Shown: positions 7,618-11,582 of the stretch, one piece after another | Numbering within the stretch: position 1 is the stretch's first letter | Layout: each line of letters begins with the position of its first letter | Source: an uncultured Eubacteriales bacterium | GTDB lineage: Bacteria; Bacillota; Clostridia; Peptostreptococcales; Anaerovoracaceae | NCBI GenBank assembly: GCA_902793875.1 | Contig: CADBFL010000036.1 | Span: 1-11,582 of the forward strand | DNA: 11,582 bases | Direction of reading: 5' to 3' | Position numbers and translations under genes: made by a program | Notes under the pieces: model-generated | Database searches by the model: none | Seen by the model: the letters and a program-made list of their open reading frames with translations, nothing else | Told to the model about the DNA's origin: nothing

Positions 7618-9984
7618 TCAGTAGAAGTCTTTCCATTTATGTCGGCGCCGCCCGTGCATCTCACTGTAGCAGTTCTCGCAGATTCCGAAGGGATAATTCC
7701 ACCGCAGCCTGTGTCCGCAGTACTTGCAGGCCTTGAACGGCAGCCTGGACTTCTTGAGAAGCTCAGCGATCACGCCGGACAGGTCCTTCTTGTACTCCAG
7801 GATGATCTCCGCCTCCTCTTCCGTCCCGAACTTCACAAGGAACGCATACGCAAGATCGTACTCTTTGTAAAGAGCCTCGGCTTCGTTCAGCGTCATCCCC
7901 GCTGCAGGCGGAGCGATGCGCATCCTGGTGAGGCTGATGGTCCCGTCATAGAGCACATGGGCTGAACAGCTTTCCCACAGCTGCCGGAGCTCCTGGTCGT
8001 CCTCGTCGAAAGGTATGGTTATGAGGCGGTATATCAGGCGCTTGTCATCGGTCCTCTCCTCGAGCCAGCGGCACAGCTCGTACTCGTGCTCGAGGCCGGT
8101 GAGGACATAGCCCGCGGGAGCCTCGATGTTCCTCCACTCGTTGAGTATCGTCGACAGCTTCCCGTCCACTCCGATGAGCGATTCCGGAAAACCCGCGTAG
8201 ACCGTTTCGATCTGCGGGATCTCAAGATCGATGGCGGACTCCAGAAGGTCCCTGCCCTCAAGGGCGTTCCACAGCCCCCTGTCATATATGCCGCGTCTGC
8301 CTGCCCTGCCCGCGATCTGCTGTATCTCGGCAGGCTTCAGCAGTCTCGTGTCAGTGCCGTCGAACTTGCTGATCTCGAGGAATACGAGCCTTTCGATCGG
8401 GAGGTTCATGCCCATGCCGATGGCGTCCGTCGCCACGACGACATCCGTCTCGCCGTCCCTGAAGCGCCGCGCCTCCTCCTGCCGCACATCGTAAGGGAGA
8501 TTCCCGTATATGACGCTGCAGCTTATGCCCATCGTCCTGAGCTCGCCCGCCACAGCGTGGACGTTCCGCCTCGAAAAAACGATGAGCGCGTCGTGCCTGC
8601 GCACGAACTCCTTCGAGAGCCTGAACTTCGACCTGTCGCAGATCAGCGGGGTCTGTCTCTCGTGATGGACTATCTCGCATGTATCCCCGCAGTCCGCAAT
8701 AAGCGAAGTGATTATCTTTTCTGCGTACGGCGCGATGCAGACGTGGATCTCGTCCGCCTTCAGTCCGAGCAAAGCCGTCGTCCATGCCCATCCGCGGTCG
8801 CGGTCGGCCACCATCTGGGCCTCGTCGATCACGGCTATATCGTAGTCGGCGTATACATCCGCCATCTCGACCGTCGAGGCCTGCAAAGCCGCGCCCGGCA
8901 CGAGCTGACGCTCCTCTCCGGTAAGAAGAGAGCACGGATATCCCTGCTCGTTCAGCTTCTGGTACTGCTCGTATGCGAGAAGACGAAGCGGTCCGAGATA
9001 GATCCCGCGCTCAGCCTCCTTCAGCCGTTCGACCGCGCTGTAGGTCTTGCCCGAGTTGGTCGGTCCGATGTGAAGGATGAAACGGCGCTCCATCCTGCGC
9101 GCCGCAGGGAAGAGGTCCGGCATGCGCTCGGGGACTCTGTCTATCAGCTCCTCGCGAAGAAGCCTCATGCTCTCAAAGGATTTCTTCAGATGGCGGTTGC
9201 GGCTCACAAGATCGAAAAGACGCCTGCCGCTGAAGTATCTCTTCATCTCAAGGAGGAGATCCATGCCTTCTGCGCGCAGCTCGTTCTCCCACACGTCGCG
9301 AAAATCCACGGCCCTGAGCTCTGCAAGCTCGCCGTGTCTTTCCATGATCGCGTCCGCAAGGAGCCTGCCGAAGGAAGTGCCGGGATATCCGGCGAGGTAC
9401 AGGTAATCACGCTCGATCATGGAGGCAAGACTTTCTTCGAACAGTTCATAGTTGTCCGGAGCGACGGACGAGAACGCGCTGCCGGAGCGGCGCCGGCGGT
9501 CTCCCCTGCTTTCAGGCTCGGGCGCGGGGGCCCTCAGCCTGTCATTCAGCAGATGCCGCTTCATGCTTCCGGCGAACTCCGCCGCGACAGAAGCCCTGAC
9601 CTCCGCGATGAGACCGTCAGGATCGTATGAGCTGAGAAATCTTATCTCCTTCTTTGCCGTGTATTTGCGGGCGGCCGCCGTGATCCTTTTTTCGCAGCTG
9701 TCAGCAACGGCGTCGTACGCCTCCTCGTCCTCGAGATATTTCTGCACAAGAAGGCTTCCGGGCTGCATGTTGAGCGTTACGCAGTCCTGATAGAGCGCAT
9801 CGCCGGCAAGATGCTCCTTCAGCGCGGCCCTGTAGCGCTTGCTGTGCTGAAGATCCTCGATCTCCTGCTTTCGCGGCACGCCCTTCACGTGTACGTAAAG
9901 CCTGTCCGTGACCTGCCTGGCCGCTTTCTTTTTTATCTGCGCCGCGGTCTCCCGCGCAAGAAGCTTCAGTCCTTTTTCGTTCAT
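7618..9984 (-). CDS. SUV3-type superfamily 2 RNA/DNA helicase with C-terminal zinc ribbon
   Basis: This is a 788-residue ATP-dependent helicase closest in motifs to mitochondrial SUV3, which unwinds RNA for the degradosome. The core starts near residue 300: Walker A GPTNSGKT (307-314), GPLRLLA (331-337), LLTGEE (353-358), Walker B DEAQ (387-390) followed by RGWAWTTALLGL, then ATDAIGMGMNL (518-528) and QQIAGRAGRRG (555-565). These are SUV3 signatures, not generic DEAD-box ones. Residues 1-300 form an additional N-terminal region, largely helical in appearance, with a basic, probably disordered stretch around 150-170. The C-terminus carries a four-cysteine zinc ribbon: Cys753, Cys756, Cys769, Cys772. 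The ATG at 9984 has only a weak AGGG upstream. The gene is convergent with the lipoprotein gene and divergent from the surface-protein gene. The physiological substrate is unknown; RNA turnover is an inference from family. Confidence 0.92.
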   Translation of the reverse strand: MNEKGLKLLARETAAQIKKKAARQVTDRLYVHVKGVPRKQEIEDLQHSKRYRAALKEHLAGDALYQDCVTLNMQPGSLLVQKYLEDEEAYDAVADSCEKRITAAARKYTAKKEIRFLSSYDPDGLIAEVRASVAAEFAGSMKRHLLNDRLRAPAPEPESRGDRRRRSGSAFSSVAPDNYELFEESLASMIERDYLYLAGYPGTSFGRLLADAIMERHGELAELRAVDFRDVWENELRAEGMDLLLEMKRYFSGRRLFDLVSRNRHLKKSFESMRLLREELIDRVPERMPDLFPAARRMERRFILHIGPTNSGKTYSAVERLKEAERGIYLGPLRLLAYEQYQKLNEQGYPCSLLTGEERQLVPGAALQASTVEMADVYADYDIAVIDEAQMVADRDRGWAWTTALLGLKADEIHVCIAPYAEKIITSLIADCGDTCEIVHHERQTPLICDRSKFRLSKEFVRRHDALIVFSRRNVHAVAGELRTMGISCSVIYGNLPYDVRQEEARRFRDGETDVVVATDAIGMGMNLPIERLVFLEISKFDGTDTRLLKPAEIQQIAGRAGRRGIYDRGLWNALEGRDLLESAIDLEIPQIETVYAGFPESLIGVDGKLSTILNEWRNIEAPAGYVLTGLEHEYELCRWLEERTDDKRLIYRLITIPFDEDDQELRQLWESCSAHVLYDGTISLTRMRIAPPAAGMTLNEAEALYKEYDLAYAFLVKFGTEEEAEIILEYKKDLSGVIAELLKKSRLPFKACKYCGHRLRWNYPFGICENCYSEMHGRRRHKWKDFY

Positions 9985-10032
9985 GCCCTGATTGTACTAT
10001 GATGAAGCCCCAAAAACAAAATGTATAAAAAC

Positions 10033-10046
10033 CATATAATTATATG
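10033..10046. promoter_or_regulatory. Perfect palindrome CATATAATTATATG carrying TATAAT on both strands
   Basis: This 14-bp palindrome lies in the 153-bp spacer between the divergent helicase and surface-protein genes. It offers a -10-like TATAAT on the plus strand (10035-10040) and on the minus strand (10044-10039). The minus-strand copy may serve the helicase gene, but no good -35 partner was found at 17 bp. It could alternatively be an operator. Confidence 0.4.
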
Positions 10047-10071
10047 ACGGAAGGGCATTGTCTGATATAAT
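10043..10071 (+). promoter_or_regulatory. Candidate extended -10 promoter of the surface-protein gene
   Basis: TATAAT (10066-10071) is a perfect -10 box preceded by TG at 10063-10064, making an extended -10. The -35 position (TATGAC, 10043-10048, 17-bp spacer) is poor and overlaps the palindrome at 10033-10046. Transcription would start near 10078, leaving about 60 nt of leader. Confidence 0.55.
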
Positions 10072-10137
10072 CACCGCATCAGCTACAACGGATATGGATC
10101 AGAAATGATCGGGAGAATATTTTATGGGAGGTAAGAG

Positions 10138-11582
10138 ATGATGACGCAAAAACACTGCAGGGGGCAGTCAAAACACCTGCTAAGTCTGATAGCGGCGTTT
10201 ATTGCGATGGCACTTGCTTTCGGTCCTTGGTGGGGACAGGTTGCCGAGCCGGTATACGCGGATACAGACTGGGGGAATGCCAAGATCTGCTTTGAAGAAC
10301 ACAGCGATTATGACTGGGCGTACTTCTATAACATTGAAAACGTCGATGACAATAAAACGCTGGAAGATTTAGATATCACAGTGCTTGACGGAAACGGAAC
10401 TGTAATCGACCCAACCGAATACGACCTGTCGATCGAACATGTATACTACGATGAAGAGCAGGGAAGGGAGATCGGAGTTCCAGTTGATGAACCATATGGC
10501 ATCAGGGAAGATTATCGCAATGATGGTTTCACGGAATACAGAGCCATAGCCACGCAGAAAGATGATCAGGAAAAATGGATCGAGGGAAGATTCTACATTA
10601 TGGATAAGCATACCCTCAACTTTGTCTGCTCAGAGACCTCTTTCAACGGCTGGGCTTCAAAAGGAAAGTGGAGGATGCATGACAGATACTGGTATCTTCC
10701 GGCTGCGGATATGGCCTGCAGTGTCAGACATACCGGAGATGACAAGGATCTTATACAGGACACTGATTACAGAGTGACATATTACGAAAGATCCGCTGAT
10801 GCAGATGATCCGAATGCGGATTTTGATGAAGTCCTGGACACAGATGACTCCAAAAAACTGGACGGAGCACCGACACAGCCAGGAGAATACTTCGCAGTGA
10901 TCGAGGGGATAGCCCCGTACTACGGAGGAAACCGCGTACTGATCGATATAGAGGAGGCCCCGCCTATCATTATAGAAGATGGCGGAATAATCTGGTCTGA
11001 TGATGACCTTTCACTTGATATCACGATGCCGCGTGGAGTGGAGGGAACTGCTGAGTTCTATGGAGGTATCAGAAACGAAAGCGCCGCAGGAGGATGGGAT
11101 CTTTGTTTCACGGGAGATGAGTATTTCTCATATGATGATGCCAATGGAAAACTGACACTTCACGGAGACAAGATATATCAGATCCTGGATGAACACGGAT
11201 ACAATGATCAGGATCTGTGTCTGGAAGCAGTGTTAAAAGATACTAGCTCTGATCCGCATACAATTCTTGCTAAAGGTAATGCCAGCATAGAGGTGAGAGA
11301 GGCGATATACGAACGCAGATTTGAAGACAAGGATCTTCTCCCGGGCTGGGATGGAGAGATAGAAGGAGAGATAGACGCTCGTATCGAAAATTCGGAGTAT
11401 CCACAAGGAAGAGATTTTCGGCTGAAGGTAAATGATGCCGTAATAACAGCTGGAGCAGATTTGATAGAATGGGAGCCAGGATCAGAAGGAGAAGATCGTT
11501 GGTGGTACTACAGAGCAAAACAGGAGGGAGATGTAACTATCCGCATCTCTTATACGGATTATGACGGAACACCAGAGACCCA
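10138..11582 (+). CDS. Large secreted acidic surface protein with Ig-like modules (3' end beyond the window)
   Basis: The frame is open from 10138 to the window edge, at least 481 codons with no stop, so the protein is truncated here only by the window. A signal peptide is clear: a basic start, the hydrophobic run LLSLIAAFIAMALAFG, and a likely cleavage after VYA (Ala41/Asp42). The mature part is very acidic and rich in Asp, Glu, Tyr and Trp. Two stretches, about 77-157 and 192-273, each pair an early '(D)Y-x-(L/V)-(S/T)' strand with a late strand such as PGEYFAVIEG followed by YYGGNRV. This is typical of Ig-like repeats in clostridial cell-surface proteins. Further beta-rich segments follow. 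No catalytic motif is seen. GGGAGGT (10126-10132) is a strong ribosome-binding site. The adjacent ATG at 10141 is an equally good start. An adhesin or cell-wall-associated role is inference. Confidence 0.82.
   Translation, partial: MMTQKHCRGQSKHLLSLIAAFIAMALAFGPWWGQVAEPVYADTDWGNAKICFEEHSDYDWAYFYNIENVDDNKTLEDLDITVLDGNGTVIDPTEYDLSIEHVYYDEEQGREIGVPVDEPYGIREDYRNDGFTEYRAIATQKDDQEKWIEGRFYIMDKHTLNFVCSETSFNGWASKGKWRMHDRYWYLPAADMACSVRHTGDDKDLIQDTDYRVTYYERSADADDPNADFDEVLDTDDSKKLDGAPTQPGEYFAVIEGIAPYYGGNRVLIDIEEAPPIIIEDGGIIWSDDDLSLDITMPRGVEGTAEFYGGIRNESAAGGWDLCFTGDEYFSYDDANGKLTLHGDKIYQILDEHGYNDQDLCLEAVLKDTSSDPHTILAKGNASIEVREAIYERRFEDKDLLPGWDGEIEGEIDARIENSEYPQGRDFRLKVNDAVITAGADLIEWEPGSEGEDRWWYYRAKQEGDVTIRISYTDYDGTPET

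Noticed and set aside
8086..9630. Long open frame antisense to the helicase gene (514 codons)
   Set aside because: The opposite strand encodes clear helicase motifs. The antisense product is low-complexity and matches nothing recognisable.
10562..10777. Small plus-strand open frame inside the surface-protein gene
   Set aside because: It overlaps the continuous signal-peptide-bearing frame starting at 10138 and has no independent support.

Overview
The window reads as chromosomal DNA of a moderately GC-rich Gram-positive anaerobe, most likely a member of the Clostridia (Bacillota). The grounds are a co-directional gyrB-gyrA pair with Firmicutes-like lengths (641 and 838 residues), purine-rich Shine-Dalgarno sequences, a lipobox lipoprotein, a secreted protein built from Ig-like modules of the kind common in clostridial surface proteins, and heavy use of AGG/AGA and ATA codons. 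A finer placement is not supported.

Layout. (1) 58-1437, minus strand: a complete MATE-family multidrug/cation antiporter. (2) 1438-1791: a 354-bp divergent intergenic region rich in inverted repeats, with a well-formed promoter for the gyrase genes (1612-1640) and a plausible one for the MATE gene. (3) 1792-6264, plus strand: gyrB and gyrA, separated by 30 bp and closed by a rho-independent terminator (6295-6323). There is no dnaA, dnaN or recF next to them inside the window. (4) 6440-7531, plus strand: a secreted lipoprotein with two tandem copies of one domain. (5) 7572-7603: a perfect 13-bp hairpin that can end transcription from both sides. (6) 7618-9984, minus strand: a SUV3-type superfamily 2 helicase with an extra N-terminal region and a C-terminal zinc ribbon. 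(7) 9985-10137: an AT-rich divergent promoter region. (8) 10138 to the right edge, plus strand: the first 481 codons of a large, acidic, secreted protein with a signal peptide and Ig-like modules. It runs off the window.

How the genes relate. GyrB and GyrA form the A2B2 gyrase that introduces negative supercoils. The MATE exporter is divergent from them and shares their regulatory region, but a functional link is speculative. The lipoprotein and the helicase are convergent and share a terminator. The helicase and the surface protein are divergent and share a promoter region. No CRISPR array, tRNA, rRNA, transposase or phage gene was seen.

I did not find a convincing new multi-gene system. 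The parts most worth a second look are the bacterial SUV3 helicase, the duplicated lipoprotein with its 9-bp tandem-repeat linker, the truncated surface protein, and the palindrome-rich gyrB/MATE spacer.
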